Positions 33,015 to 40,842 of a DNA stretch of 58,733 nucleotides are shown in pieces. Location of the stretch: IMG/VR virus record IMGVR_UViG_3300028766_000008, positions 1 to 58,733 of that record; one strand, 5' to 3'. Under the pieces are notes generated by a model that was given only the letters and a program-made list of their open reading frames with translations, did not search any database and was not told the DNA's origin. The translations under genes were made by a program, and so were the position numbers. Each line of letters opens with the position of its first letter. Position 1 is the first letter of the stretch. Source of the DNA: a virus.

Positions 33015-33752
33015 TTACTCCGTTATTTCCAAATGTTCAGCATCAGGCACAAAATGCCACGGCAGTTTCAAGATATTTACAATCGGCTCAAAGCTAACGG
33101 GTTTGTAACGAGATATGACATACAAAGGTTTTTGTAGTTTCAAAACTTCGCACAGCAAAACCAGTGACGTATCTATTGTAATCACCCGTTCTGCTTTTTC
33201 AATAACGCCAATCCAATCAAACAAAGTAAAACCTGGAGTTTCACGCAAATACACCGTATTTAACTGCGTATTAATCTGCATTTCGCCTGTACTGCAATGA
33301 CCATTAACCAATGTGTAGGAACCTTCAATTTTTAGTTTTTCTTCCAGTTCTGCCTCTTTTTTAGGCAAACGGTTAATTTTGACATAATTTGCCCAATCCG
33401 ACCAATCCATCTTCAAAAACGAATATTTGGATGTCATCATGCTACCGTTCATTGCTTGATAGGCAGATCCAATGGGTAAAAACACAAATTTATCAGAATG
33501 ACGGACGGGCGATGTAAACGGTTTATTGGCCGTCTCATTATGCAATTTGGTAAATTCGTTAGAATACTCAAAGTCAGTTCCTAAAATTTGATACTCGACA
33601 TTAGGATGGGATTCAAAATAAGAAGCAATCCAATAATGGCGATCAAGTAATGGGAAAACAACTTTAAATCCCATGTCAGCATATCGCTTTACAATTTTTT
33701 GAATAAACATGACATCGCCAATGCCATGCGGTTGGTCAATCATAATCTTCAT
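33015..33752 (-). CDS. GT9/heptosyltransferase-like glycosyltransferase
   Basis: 245 residues from the ATG at 33752, which overlaps the upstream stop by 4 bases. IDQPHGIGDVMFIQKIVKRY at residues 5-24 is the nucleotide-sugar-family N-terminal motif. A second half has LVNGHCSTGEMQ and AERVITIDTSLVLLCEVLKL, corresponding to the donor-binding region of GT-B enzymes. It may modify host or virion glycans together with the GT4-like protein encoded upstream. Confidence 0.7.
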   Translation of the reverse strand: MKIMIDQPHGIGDVMFIQKIVKRYADMGFKVVFPLLDRHYWIASYFESHPNVEYQILGTDFEYSNEFTKLHNETANKPFTSPVRHSDKFVFLPIGSAYQAMNGSMMTSKYSFLKMDWSDWANYVKINRLPKKEAELEEKLKIEGSYTLVNGHCSTGEMQINTQLNTVYLRETPGFTLFDWIGVIEKAERVITIDTSLVLLCEVLKLQKPLYVISRYKPVSFEPIVNILKLPWHFVPDAEHLEITE

Positions 33753-34834
33753 ATCAGAGATCCCAAATAGTCTTCCCATTCTTTTGCACGAGCATCCCAA
33801 TTACACGCACGCGCGTAGGCAACTTGACCTTCCCTGTCAAACCACGAAAGATTACTTATTGAATTAACAACATGCGCTGCAAATCTGCCAGCCACGATAG
33901 GCGTAATATCGGGTTGTAAATCCATCAACGCCCCAAACCCGGCACACGTTTCAGGCAACGCGCCCAGCTCGGTTGATATAATCCCGCAACCAGCCGCCAT
34001 AGCTTCCATAGCTGATATGCAAGACGTTTCTGGAAACGTAGAAGGATATGTCCAATAATCTATGCCAGCCAATTCATCAGCCAGCCGAACTTGCGATAAT
34101 GCGCCGACATACTCAACACCATCCAACTTACGAGCAGTTTCATACAATCCTTCATAAGGGTCAGTTTCTCCATAAATCGCCATGCTCGAAAATATCTTTA
34201 AACGGCATTCAGGTATATGTTTTCGTATCGTCGAAAACGCCAACAGCAACACATCCAACCCGCGATAGGGCGTTGATGTATAAGCAAGCGTAATGTTATC
34301 ATGTAAACGACGCTCAACATTTAAGAACGGTTCGCTTATCGCATTCCTGATAATTCTGGTTTTATCAAATATCCGAAACGACAATTCGTAACGCGACTTT
34401 TGCCATTCACTTACAAATACAAACCCAGAGTAAATGGATTTTTCCTCCGGCGTTGCCAAATTAAAACATGCCGGTTGATTGCTATCATGATGTGCCCACA
34501 AAACAATCGGCTTTGTGCAACCAACAGATTTCAATTTGCGACCCAACGGCACAGAAACGGGAATCAAAATATCATAATCATTGGGTTGAACTTTTTCGCT
34601 TTGCGAAATGAATTTAACGTTCTCAACTTCGCGTGGCTCCGCAACACCATTCACAACCGTAACGTCATGCCCACGTAATGCCAAAGCTTTCGACAATCCA
34701 GCCACAGCCGATTGCGTGCCTCCAAGGGGTTCGCTTAAACCCGTTAAACAATCATAGGCGCGTGGGGAAAGGTCAATAAAAAGAAGTTTCATGCCCGCTC
34801 CAGCGCATGATGGCGTGATTACAGATTTACTCAT
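33749..34834 (-). CDS. GT4-like glycosyltransferase
   Basis: 361 residues (or 347 if the ATG at 34792 is used). N-terminal FIDLSPRAYDCLTGLSEPLGGTQSAVAGLSKALALRGHDV and C-terminal FPETSCISAMEAMAAGCGIISTELGALPE (around 268-297) carry the E-x7-E-type donor site of GT-B family 4. The start at 34834 is favoured because a 20-residue micro-ORF is coupled to it by ATGA. The acceptor is unknown. Confidence 0.85.
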   Translation of the reverse strand: MSKSVITPSCAGAGMKLLFIDLSPRAYDCLTGLSEPLGGTQSAVAGLSKALALRGHDVTVVNGVAEPREVENVKFISQSEKVQPNDYDILIPVSVPLGRKLKSVGCTKPIVLWAHHDSNQPACFNLATPEEKSIYSGFVFVSEWQKSRYELSFRIFDKTRIIRNAISEPFLNVERRLHDNITLAYTSTPYRGLDVLLLAFSTIRKHIPECRLKIFSSMAIYGETDPYEGLYETARKLDGVEYVGALSQVRLADELAGIDYWTYPSTFPETSCISAMEAMAAGCGIISTELGALPETCAGFGALMDLQPDITPIVAGRFAAHVVNSISNLSWFDREGQVAYARACNWDARAKEWEDYLGSLI

Positions 34835-34893
34835 CTCCGCCCCTCAATGACATTGCAGATAACCAAAGTTGCGAGTGCGAGGAGCCAGCTCAT
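34831..34893 (-). CDS. 20-residue coupled hydrophobic peptide
   Basis: MSWLLALATLVICNVIEGRR. Its ATG overlaps the RHH gene stop and its stop overlaps the glycosyltransferase ATG, both as ATGA. It may be a real micro-protein or only a translational bridge. Confidence 0.4.
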   Translation of the reverse strand: MSWLLALATLVICNVIEGRR

Positions 34894-35039
34894 TTCTCAC
34901 CGCCCATTTTCACCAACAACTGTTCAATAATCGTGCTGATCTTTAATCCCGTTTTTTTGACACGATCCAATAATATTTTGTCAGCCATGCGCGACAAACT
35001 AATCGTTCGTCTTACTGTGTTTCCATTATCTATCGGCAT
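34890..35039 (-). CDS. Ribbon-helix-helix-like small protein
   Basis: 49 residues from the ATG at 35039. NTVRRTISLSRMADKILLDRVKKTGLKISTIIEQLLVKM has a short strand followed by two helices, the Arc/MetJ pattern. A 62-residue version from 35078 would overlap the coiled-coil gene. Possible regulator of the late block. Confidence 0.55.
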   Translation of the reverse strand: MPIDNGNTVRRTISLSRMADKILLDRVKKTGLKISTIIEQLLVKMGGEK

Positions 35040-35040
35040 G

Positions 35041-35334
35041 TCAGCGTTTCCTGCGTTTTTGTTTTTTCTTGGCAACAATTTTCTTTTTTTTCAATCCATC
35101 GTCAATCTTATTATCAAGAGCAATAATTTGTTTTTGATGATAATCGTACATTCTGTTAAGCGCATCTTCTAGGTCAACAAGCCTATTGTGCAGGTCTTTG
35201 TTATGCCTTCCTAGCGTTTGTATTTGCGCTTTAATATAATTTAATGTTGCAAAATCTTCTTGCAAAATAACAGTCCTGTCATCTTCGTGCAAGACCACGC
35301 CGCGCAAAATCCATTTTCTAAACCATTCAAACAT
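35041..35334 (-). CDS. Coiled-coil protein with very basic tail
   Basis: 97 residues. An amphipathic N-terminus (FEWFRKWILRGVVL), a heptad-like helix (IKAQIQTLGRHNKDLHNRLVDLEDALNR), and a C-terminal tail of almost only Lys/Arg. Could bind nucleic acid or membranes. No family. Confidence 0.6.
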   Translation of the reverse strand: MFEWFRKWILRGVVLHEDDRTVILQEDFATLNYIKAQIQTLGRHNKDLHNRLVDLEDALNRMYDYHQKQIIALDNKIDDGLKKKKIVAKKKQKRRKR

Positions 35335-35346
35335 ATTAAAAACTCC

Positions 35347-35628
35347 CTACCGACATGTATAACAATCCCCAAACTGCGACGTAAACCGTTCAGCAGGAGT
35401 TTGCGCGTTATATTGTTGCAATTCGCGTTGTTGATCTTGAATTTGCTGTTGATACTGCCGCTCTCGTGCATCTTCCTGCATTTGCTGATTACGCGCAGCA
35501 CCTTCGTCATACGAATTATTCGAATACGAATTGTCGTTATACGAATTATGCGACGAATACGAATCGTAACTGTCGTATTGAGCAAATGCTGGGGTCGAAA
35601 TAACCATAAACAATATTAGGTATTTCAT
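35347..35628 (-). CDS. Secreted Tyr/Ser/Asn/Gln-rich protein
   Basis: 93 residues with a Sec signal peptide (MKYLILFMVISTPAFAQ). The mature part begins with YDSY/SNNSY low-complexity repeats, then Gln-rich helix, and ends FGDCYTCR with a CxxC pair. Predicted periplasmic or extracellular. An unusual product to find next to terminase. Confidence 0.65.
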   Translation of the reverse strand: MKYLILFMVISTPAFAQYDSYDSYSSHNSYNDNSYSNNSYDEGAARNQQMQEDARERQYQQQIQDQQRELQQYNAQTPAERFTSQFGDCYTCR

Positions 35629-35918
35629 AGATAAACTCCGTAGTGTGAACTTTCATAATTTCAATCTATACCTCCTGTAAAAAATAGCAAGCATAAAAGT
35701 GTGAAAGTTGTTTTTTCGGTGCGATATAGGCGGGGGTATATACGCCTACGACTATGACTTTGGGGGGACTCCCCCGCCTACCCGTGCCCCTAAAACACTG
35801 TTTCGGCATTGTGGTCTGGGCAAGGGATTGAACTAAACTGCTATTGAATTGATATGCTTAGATAAATACAGTATGAATGTTATGACATACCCCCAGACAT
35901 ACCCCATATGTAATGACA
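35629..35918 (-). other. 290-base non-coding gap with nested inverted repeats
   Basis: TAGGCGGGGG (35727-35736) and CCCCCGCCTA (35771-35780) are perfect 10-base inverted repeats. The left arm can instead pair with CGCCTA (35743-35748), and GGGGG (35762-35766) with CCCCC (35771-35775), so two alternative structures exist. No T-tract follows on either strand. Candidates: structured RNA leader/attenuator, mRNA processing site, or packaging site next to terminase. Confidence 0.55.
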
Positions 35919-37367
35919 CTAGAGACCGCGAGCGGCATCTGTCGTCAATGGATTGTAGTTATATTGATGATTGCCTTCATCATGCTTCATGCCACTATCG
36001 GCTTTTTTTGTATCTGGCCTTGAATAACGCAGCATCATAATTGCATAGCGACAAGCCGATATAACGTCATCGAACTCTTTGACCACTTTGCCATCCTTGC
36101 GATGATACATAAGCATTTCATCAAAGAACAATTGGCAGCTATCGAAAACTTTGAATGTGCCATTTTCCATGCGCGTCAGCATGTCCATAATTCCAGCCTC
36201 AACGCCGTTCGATCCATCGTCAAAGGTTGCGCGTTCAGGCAACATGGCTAGACCTTCGCGGCGATATTGATCAGCTAGGTTTTCGCCCGATCCTTTATCA
36301 TGTTGCAATCCGTCATGCGGCCACGACCACGGCAAATCTTTGCCCCATGATTTTAACGCGCTCGCATGAATGGCAGGAATAGCCTCAGAACGTTTATAAA
36401 CATTGATAAGGTAAATAATATCCATATCAGGATTGTAAGCTATCTTAGCTGCAGCTGTCGGATGATCCCAACCGAAATCGATGCCACCGATCTTGCGATA
36501 CCACTGTGGAACCTCAAAACGAGGAACTTTTATCAATTCCTCAGATACCGGAAATATGCGACCCGATCCAAGCATCGGTTTACCGTTAATGCGTGCCTCG
36601 CGTTCATGCGCGGGATAGCTTGCGATAATACGCAGTTTTTCATCTTCTGAAATATGCGTAACATCGGATATCGTCATATTGATATCAACGCGATCAGGCG
36701 AAGGTTCATTCAGGAATCTACGCACAACGGTGGACATCCCTAAAAGAGGGGTAAATGTCGTCCACAAAATACCGCCGGTCGCATTGGTACGTGTGAGGAT
36801 TTCCATATAAATATCATCGGGCGGTTCTTCGTCATTCCAAGCCCATTGCAACGTGTCGGCCTGGAACTTCTCGCGCCCCTGTTCATAGTATTTCAGCTTA
36901 ATACGTGAAACGCCACCCCTGACATGCTGAACAAGTATCGTATCCGCAAGCCCTGCCACACCGCGAGCGTTAATGACTTCCTTGATGTCCTTGTGCGGAA
37001 TAAACCCCGTTCCCTCTTTACCAACAGCGCCGATCAACAATCTTTGAATGGTGTCGCGTGTCACCTCGCCTGTAACGCCCGATGCCCAGCCATCATTAGC
37101 TTTGTCAAAACGTTTGCCATCCCACCAATCAGGATACCGCCCCGTTGCGTGCATAGCGGCCTCAGCGCCGCCAGCCAATGATTTTCCTAATTGGTTGCCT
37201 GCCCGAAACAATCTTTCACGTTTCGTCTTGCCCAGGCTGTGGAATTGTTTCTGTTTCGGGTAAGGTTGATACAATTCGAGCTTGCGCCTCAATAACTGTT
37301 CCTCGATCTTGGCCTGAAACATCAGCAATTCGGATTGAGAGAGCATCGCGGAGTCTGAGAATGTCAT
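35919..37367 (-). CDS. Terminase large subunit
   Basis: 482 residues. Walker A AGNQLGKS at residues 56-63, a Walker B-like LQWAWNDEEPP around 180, and an RNase H-like nuclease start GGIDFGWDHPTAA near 295, with further acidic residues downstream. The FRAGNQLGKS...AMHATGRYPDWW pattern is typical of podovirus terminases. It packages DNA into the prohead. The reading overlaps the small-subunit gene by up to 152 bases; internal ATGs at 37346 and 37322 are alternatives. Confidence 0.92.
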   Translation of the reverse strand: MTFSDSAMLSQSELLMFQAKIEEQLLRRKLELYQPYPKQKQFHSLGKTKRERLFRAGNQLGKSLAGGAEAAMHATGRYPDWWDGKRFDKANDGWASGVTGEVTRDTIQRLLIGAVGKEGTGFIPHKDIKEVINARGVAGLADTILVQHVRGGVSRIKLKYYEQGREKFQADTLQWAWNDEEPPDDIYMEILTRTNATGGILWTTFTPLLGMSTVVRRFLNEPSPDRVDINMTISDVTHISEDEKLRIIASYPAHEREARINGKPMLGSGRIFPVSEELIKVPRFEVPQWYRKIGGIDFGWDHPTAAAKIAYNPDMDIIYLINVYKRSEAIPAIHASALKSWGKDLPWSWPHDGLQHDKGSGENLADQYRREGLAMLPERATFDDGSNGVEAGIMDMLTRMENGTFKVFDSCQLFFDEMLMYHRKDGKVVKEFDDVISACRYAIMMLRYSRPDTKKADSGMKHDEGNHQYNYNPLTTDAARGL

Positions 37368-37650
37368 CGAGCGTTAACTCCTCAAATGGATCAAGTTTTT
37401 TAATATCGAGTTGTTGGATCGGTTTGCCTTCAACGCGGTTGATTATTTCTTGAATGGCGGCGGAGTTGCCTTCCATAGCCTGCTTGCAAAGTGTTTCCGC
37501 CAGCAAGGCCGCTTTATTGCCCAAGGAACGGTTATCTTTTGAAAGGTCATAATCCCTAGGCAAACTTAAAATAACGCTTAGAGCATCGGTTATAGGCTTA
37601 GCGGAACGTCTTCCGCCAGGATTTCCGGATTGTCCTGGCTGAAAAGGCAT
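37216..37650 (-). CDS. Terminase small subunit-like (DUF5681)
   Basis: 144 residues. FQPGQSGNPGGR at residues 3-14 is the DUF5681 hallmark. KAALLAETLCKQAMEGNSAAIQEIINRVEGKPIQ is a helical DNA-binding region common in small terminases of this type. First gene of the late block, downstream of the divergent control region. It likely recognises packaging DNA. Confidence 0.75.
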   Translation of the reverse strand: MPFQPGQSGNPGGRRSAKPITDALSVILSLPRDYDLSKDNRSLGNKAALLAETLCKQAMEGNSAAIQEIINRVEGKPIQQLDIKKLDPFEELTLDDILRLRDALSIRIADVSGQDRGTVIEAQARIVSTLPETETIPQPGQDET

Positions 37651-37687
37651 TCATTTCAATCCTTAAATAATTGAATATTAACTAATG

Positions 37688-37695
37688 TGCCTAAA
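37688..37695. promoter_or_regulatory. TGCCTAAA operator half-site upstream of terminase
   Basis: Same 8-mer as in the 37726-37742 palindrome, 38 bases away. Confidence 0.45.
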
Positions 37696-37725
37696 CTTTA
37701 ATCAAAAGTCAACCACGAATAAAAC

Positions 37726-37742
37726 TGCCTAAATTTTAGGCA
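37726..37742. promoter_or_regulatory. Palindromic operator TGCCTAAATTTTAGGCA
   Basis: A perfect 8-base dyad with a one-base centre in the divergent region between the late and early blocks. Half-sites occur at 37688 and 38092. Size and symmetry suit a dimeric repressor; the Cro-like protein at 42654 is one candidate. Confidence 0.6.
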
Positions 37743-37836
37743 CCAAATTTGACAACCACGCAAAAAGCCCAACAAAAGCGCCACCAACAGCATAACTACG
37801 GCAGAATTGGGTAAAAACTAGGATAAGGAATCAACG

Positions 37837-37910
37837 TTTGCAGGGGTTTTTCTTTTATTTAGTCAATATATATATATATTATAATATAAAAAGAAAAAGA
37901 GAAGGGGTGA
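37837..37910. other. AT-rich stretch in the divergent region
   Basis: Contains a TATATATATATATTATAATA run (about 37867-37888) followed by a purine-rich AAAAAGAAAAAGAGAAGGGG. Nothing codes here. It could be an unwinding element or promoter; no direct repeats typical of an iteron origin were seen. Confidence 0.3.
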
Positions 37911-38062
37911 TAAGAAGCCACCGATATCTTCTGATGGTGGGCAAATGTTGACGCTATATCGTAAGTTTTCCTGTAACTCATTGATATTTATCTGATATAT
38001 GCATTTCCTTATCGTAGTTTTTTACATACGTGACTACATTACACGACATCACAACATCACTA

Positions 38063-38099
38063 TTGCACAATGTAGTTTATTGTGGTAATAATGCCTAAA
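38063..38099 (+). promoter_or_regulatory. Candidate early promoter with overlapping operator
   Basis: TTGCAC (38063-38068), an 18-base spacer, AATAAT (38087-38092), immediately followed and partly overlapped by TGCCTAAA (38092-38099). The first early gene begins at 38123. Binding at the operator would block this promoter. Confidence 0.55.
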
Positions 38100-38122
38100 T
38101 AACTGTAATGAAAGGATTTTAT

Positions 38123-38344
38123 ATGGCTTTTGAGATAGACTGGTCAAAAGTACCACCGCCGCCGCCTATCAGGCATTGGCCTTTTAAAAACTGGCAAATC
38201 GGTCAAACGGAATTCTTTCCAGAAGACGGGAGGAACACCACCGGCGCGGCTCAGTGTTGGGCATCAAGAACAAAAAAGAAATTCAGAACCAAAAAGACAA
38301 TGGAGAACGGTGTAATGGGAACGAGAGTGTGGCGGGTAGAATGA
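38123..38344 (+). CDS. Small early protein, paralogue of the next gene
   Basis: 73 residues from the ATG at 38123 with an AAAGGA site; the upstream ATG at 38108 lacks one. WPFKNWQIGQTEFF... and KKKFRTKKTMENGVMGTRVWRVE align with the neighbouring 73-residue protein. The pattern of a basic strand-turn-strand ending in WR[V/I] is seen in small phage proteins that probably bind DNA. Function unknown. Confidence 0.65.
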   Translation: MAFEIDWSKVPPPPPIRHWPFKNWQIGQTEFFPEDGRNTTGAAQCWASRTKKKFRTKKTMENGVMGTRVWRVE

Positions 38345-38562
38345 ACAAGCCAGAAAGATCAAACCGAAGCAGGAAATACCATTTTGGGCAGTGGGAACTA
38401 GGACACGCTCAATTTATTGCCTTTCGTGTGGGTTCAAAGGAGTATTTCAATAAAATGCGATGCACGCTTAGAAATTGGAACTATCGGACAGACAAGCGTT
38501 TTAAAACAAAAACTGTAATGGAAAACGGCATAATGGGCTTGCTGATAAAGCGTACTAAGTAA
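38341..38562 (+). CDS. Small early protein, paralogue of the previous gene
   Basis: Also 73 residues; ATGA overlap with the gene before. YHFGQWELGHAQF and DKRFKTKTVMENGIMGLLIKR correspond position by position to the first copy. Tandem duplication at the head of the early operon. Confidence 0.65.
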   Translation: MNKPERSNRSRKYHFGQWELGHAQFIAFRVGSKEYFNKMRCTLRNWNYRTDKRFKTKTVMENGIMGLLIKRTK

Positions 38563-38700
38563 TTTTATTGCTTTCTTCTAACGTGTTGTAATTATTGAAT
38601 ACTAACATGGCGATTATGCTTTACAGACGGTAAATTGTGGGATAAGATGCAGTCATAAGCGAGACCGCGCCTCGGGAAATCAGGGGCTGGAGTAGATACC

Positions 38701-39564
38701 ATGTCAGATAATTCCACTTCTTCCAATTCCCACAACTACGAAGCCATTGCCAAAGAAACCTTGACGCAATCAGGCAAGCTTTGCGCCGCTTATCGTTACT
38801 TCCACCGCTATTCAATCGGTAATCAGTTCTTAGCGATCATGCAGCTTGCACAAGCCGAACCGATTAACACTTATAACGGGTGGAAAGAATTAGGTCGCCA
38901 AGTTAAAAAAGGCTCGAAGGCCATCGCGTTGCTAATGCCTTGCGTGTCGAAGGACAAAGTTTCGGGCGAAGTTAACGGCATGTTCTTCATTCGCCGGAAT
39001 AACTGGTTCGGATTGAGCCAGACCGAAGGCGATGACTATGTTATGCCGGAAACGCCAAGCTTTGATATGGCAAACGCACTTGTCGGGCTAGGCATAACAA
39101 CCGAGCATTTTTCAACGGTCAATGGCAACGCGCAGGGATACGCAAAGCCGAATGCAAAAACAATCGCCGTTAGCGCACTGGCAGCTAATCCCCTTAAAAC
39201 CCACTTGCACGAAATCGCGCACTGTTTGCTACATGCCGATGATGTTTTGCTTGCCGACAGCGCCGAACTTCCCAACACCGTTATCGAAGTAGAGGCCGAG
39301 CTAACCGCTTATGTCGTGCTTTCCGTTCTTGGCATCACCGAAGGGCTGGAATACTCGCGCGGTTATATCGCCAACTGGAACAGCGGCAACGCAGGGGAAA
39401 AGGTACGGTATGGGAAGGTATTTAGCGCCGTGGACGCGATATTGAAGGCGAGGCCGCATGAAATACGCTCTACAACGCGCCCCAATGCCGCATCGTTTCC
39501 TCGTGATAGATACGAGCACCCGCGAGACGGTAGGAGCAGGGCTGACCATCCTGCAAGCTTATGA
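38701..39564 (+). CDS. ArdC-like antirestriction / zinc metallopeptidase protein
   Basis: 287 residues. An N-terminal ssDNA-binding DUF1738-type part (FHRYSIGNQFLAIMQ; YNGWKELGRQVKKGSKAIALLMP) is followed by a metallopeptidase domain with HEIAH at residues 170-174 and acidic ligand candidates near 198-200. This is the ArdC architecture, which protects entering DNA from host restriction. Early expression fits. The last 36 codons overlap another small gene in a different frame, and this tail is Arg/Pro-rich and may be non-functional. Confidence 0.8.
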   Translation: MSDNSTSSNSHNYEAIAKETLTQSGKLCAAYRYFHRYSIGNQFLAIMQLAQAEPINTYNGWKELGRQVKKGSKAIALLMPCVSKDKVSGEVNGMFFIRRNNWFGLSQTEGDDYVMPETPSFDMANALVGLGITTEHFSTVNGNAQGYAKPNAKTIAVSALAANPLKTHLHEIAHCLLHADDVLLADSAELPNTVIEVEAELTAYVVLSVLGITEGLEYSRGYIANWNSGNAGEKVRYGKVFSAVDAILKARPHEIRSTTRPNAASFPRDRYEHPRDGRSRADHPASL

Positions 39565-39622
39565 GCTGGCTACGATGTTGAACTTACGTTCTCTTAAACT
39601 TGAACATGGAAAGGCGGCTTAA
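39458..39622 (+). CDS. 54-residue hypothetical protein overlapping the ArdC-like gene
   Basis: Begins MKYALQRAPMPHRFLVIDTSTRE; LTILQAYELATMLNLRSL looks like a normal helix. It overlaps the ArdC-like gene by 107 bases and ends two bases before the next ATG. Its reading looks more protein-like than the overlapping ArdC tail. Confidence 0.5.
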   Translation: MKYALQRAPMPHRFLVIDTSTRETVGAGLTILQAYELATMLNLRSLKLEHGKAA

Positions 39623-39623
39623 A

Positions 39624-39860
39624 ATGACCAGAACATGCAAAGCAATACCCCTAACGATTGATACCGCCGCTGCCTATATCGTGGGATTAATTAAAAACCA
39701 CAACCTGGCATTCACAGGTGGCTATGGCATTGATTGCGACATGGGCGTTGAAAGCTGGGGCGATATTTACCAAGGCAACGGCAAACACGTTGAGCTTAAC
39801 TATCAACGCAAGGGCGGTCATGTTGTCGTAACGGCTTTTGAAACAACGGTGACGGCATGA
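39624..39860 (+). CDS. Small early protein, 78 residues
   Basis: ATG with AAGG upstream. TIDTAAAYIVGLIKNHNLAFTGGYGIDCDMG, then a two-strand end (GKHVELNYQRKGGHVVVTAFET). Probably alpha/beta. Part of a chain of ATGA-coupled genes. Unknown function. Confidence 0.6.
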   Translation: MTRTCKAIPLTIDTAAAYIVGLIKNHNLAFTGGYGIDCDMGVESWGDIYQGNGKHVELNYQRKGGHVVVTAFETTVTA

Positions 39861-40009
39861 AACGCTTTATCATCATGATGCAACTAAGCGAAGATAACGA
39901 AACACCGCTTTATTTTCCTTGCGATGCCGATGACGCTGACCATGCGGAAGAACAGGCTTTAGACGCCTATCCAGGCTGGCATTGCGTAACAATCTATCAG
40001 GAGGTCTAG
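39857..40009 (+). CDS. Small acidic early protein, 50 residues
   Basis: ATGA overlap with the previous gene. KRFIIMMQLSEDNETPLYFPCDADDADHAEEQAL: a strand then acidic helix, the look of small phage dsDNA-mimic or inhibitor proteins, but no family is recognised. Confidence 0.55.
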   Translation: MKRFIIMMQLSEDNETPLYFPCDADDADHAEEQALDAYPGWHCVTIYQEV

Positions 40010-40011
40010 CC

Positions 40012-40200
40012 ATGCTTATTCAATTACCGAATGACGCCAAACTTACCGGGGTTAAGCAAACAAAGCCCTTCACGTTCGAACAAGTTTTCAAAAGTGAAAG
40101 CGCCTCTTTTATCGGGACAGAAAAAGAGTTTTTGACCGCTGGCAAAGCCTATAGCTACGTCTCGCTTGATAAATTCACTCGCTTACAGGTGCAATCATGA
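40012..40200 (+). CDS. Small early protein, 62 residues
   Basis: Good site (AGGAGGTCTAGCC) before the ATG. Sequence LIQLPNDAKLTGVKQTKPFTFEQVF... no motif. Coupled downstream by ATGA. Confidence 0.6.
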   Translation: MLIQLPNDAKLTGVKQTKPFTFEQVFKSESASFIGTEKEFLTAGKAYSYVSLDKFTRLQVQS

Positions 40201-40358
40201 TTGAAGTCACAGAATGCGAAGAAATTGGCAATACGTATCCGCCTTGTAAAACGTTTATCGAAGCTTGCGCCACATTGGAAAAGCTTAACCCGGACTGGCG
40301 GGAGTTTTGGACAATTCAGCAACGCGACAATATCGCCGAAAGCATGGTGCAATCATGA
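40197..40358 (+). CDS. Small early protein, 53 residues
   Basis: ATGA overlaps at both ends. IEVTECEEIGNTYPPCKTFIEACATLEKLNPDWREFW. Two Cys but no zinc pattern. Unknown. Confidence 0.55.
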   Translation: MIEVTECEEIGNTYPPCKTFIEACATLEKLNPDWREFWTIQQRDNIAESMVQS

Positions 40359-40687
40359 CTTGGCTTACCAATAACCCCGAAACTGCGGCCAAGCTAAACG
40401 CCGCTGATAAAGCTTACAACAAAGCTCGCGCTGACGCCTTTCATCTTAGCCTTGAACAAAAGGTTGACCTATCCCACCTTCGCGCAATCGAAGCCAGATT
40501 AAACCGCGAAAAAACACGCTTGTTTCATGCCGTGAACGAAAAAGAGCGAGTGTTTCGGGAAACACAAGTTAAACAAGCTCAAAAAGAACTGGACGGGGAA
40601 AAGAAGTTTCTTGCCAAAAAGGGCATTGTTATCCCTGAAGAAATCGAAATGAGCGATGATGAATTGTTGAGGGAGTTAATGTCATGA
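40355..40687 (+). CDS. Coiled-coil early protein, paralogue of 55464-55688
   Basis: 110 residues. DLSHLRAIEARLNREKTRL... and GEKKFLAKKG...EMSDDELLRELMS match DLSHLNALENGLANELMRL and GEKKFLGIE...LMSDDELLAELSA in the distant gene at 55464. Mostly helical with an acidic DDELL end. Function unknown; the duplicate suggests a conserved module. Confidence 0.65.
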   Translation: MTWLTNNPETAAKLNAADKAYNKARADAFHLSLEQKVDLSHLRAIEARLNREKTRLFHAVNEKERVFRETQVKQAQKELDGEKKFLAKKGIVIPEEIEMSDDELLRELMS

Positions 40688-40842
40688 CCATGCTCACATG
40701 CAAAGAATGCGGCATATGGCTAGATCACGAACTAGCCCACGCAACATCGGTTAACAAAGACTACCCGTATTGCGACGAGTGCATATGGTTAGCGCAGGAG
40801 CAGGAAGAAATGGACAACGGGCAATTCGGGGTGGGCGCATGA
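40684..40842 (+). CDS. Zinc-ribbon protein, paralogue of 54613-54780
   Basis: 52 residues. C6-x2-C9 and C30-x2-C33 form a treble-clef/zinc-ribbon-like set. The last eight residues NGQFGVGA are identical to the end of the protein at 54613-54780 on the other strand. Coupled by ATGA on both sides. Confidence 0.65.
   Translation: MTMLTCKECGIWLDHELAHATSVNKDYPYCDECIWLAQEQEEMDNGQFGVGA

Noticed and set aside
35814-35898. Possible tRNA on the minus strand
   Set aside because: GTCTGGG/CCCAGAC arms and a GTTCAATCC string look like an acceptor stem and T-loop, but the T-stem does not pair and no D-arm or anticodon stem forms.
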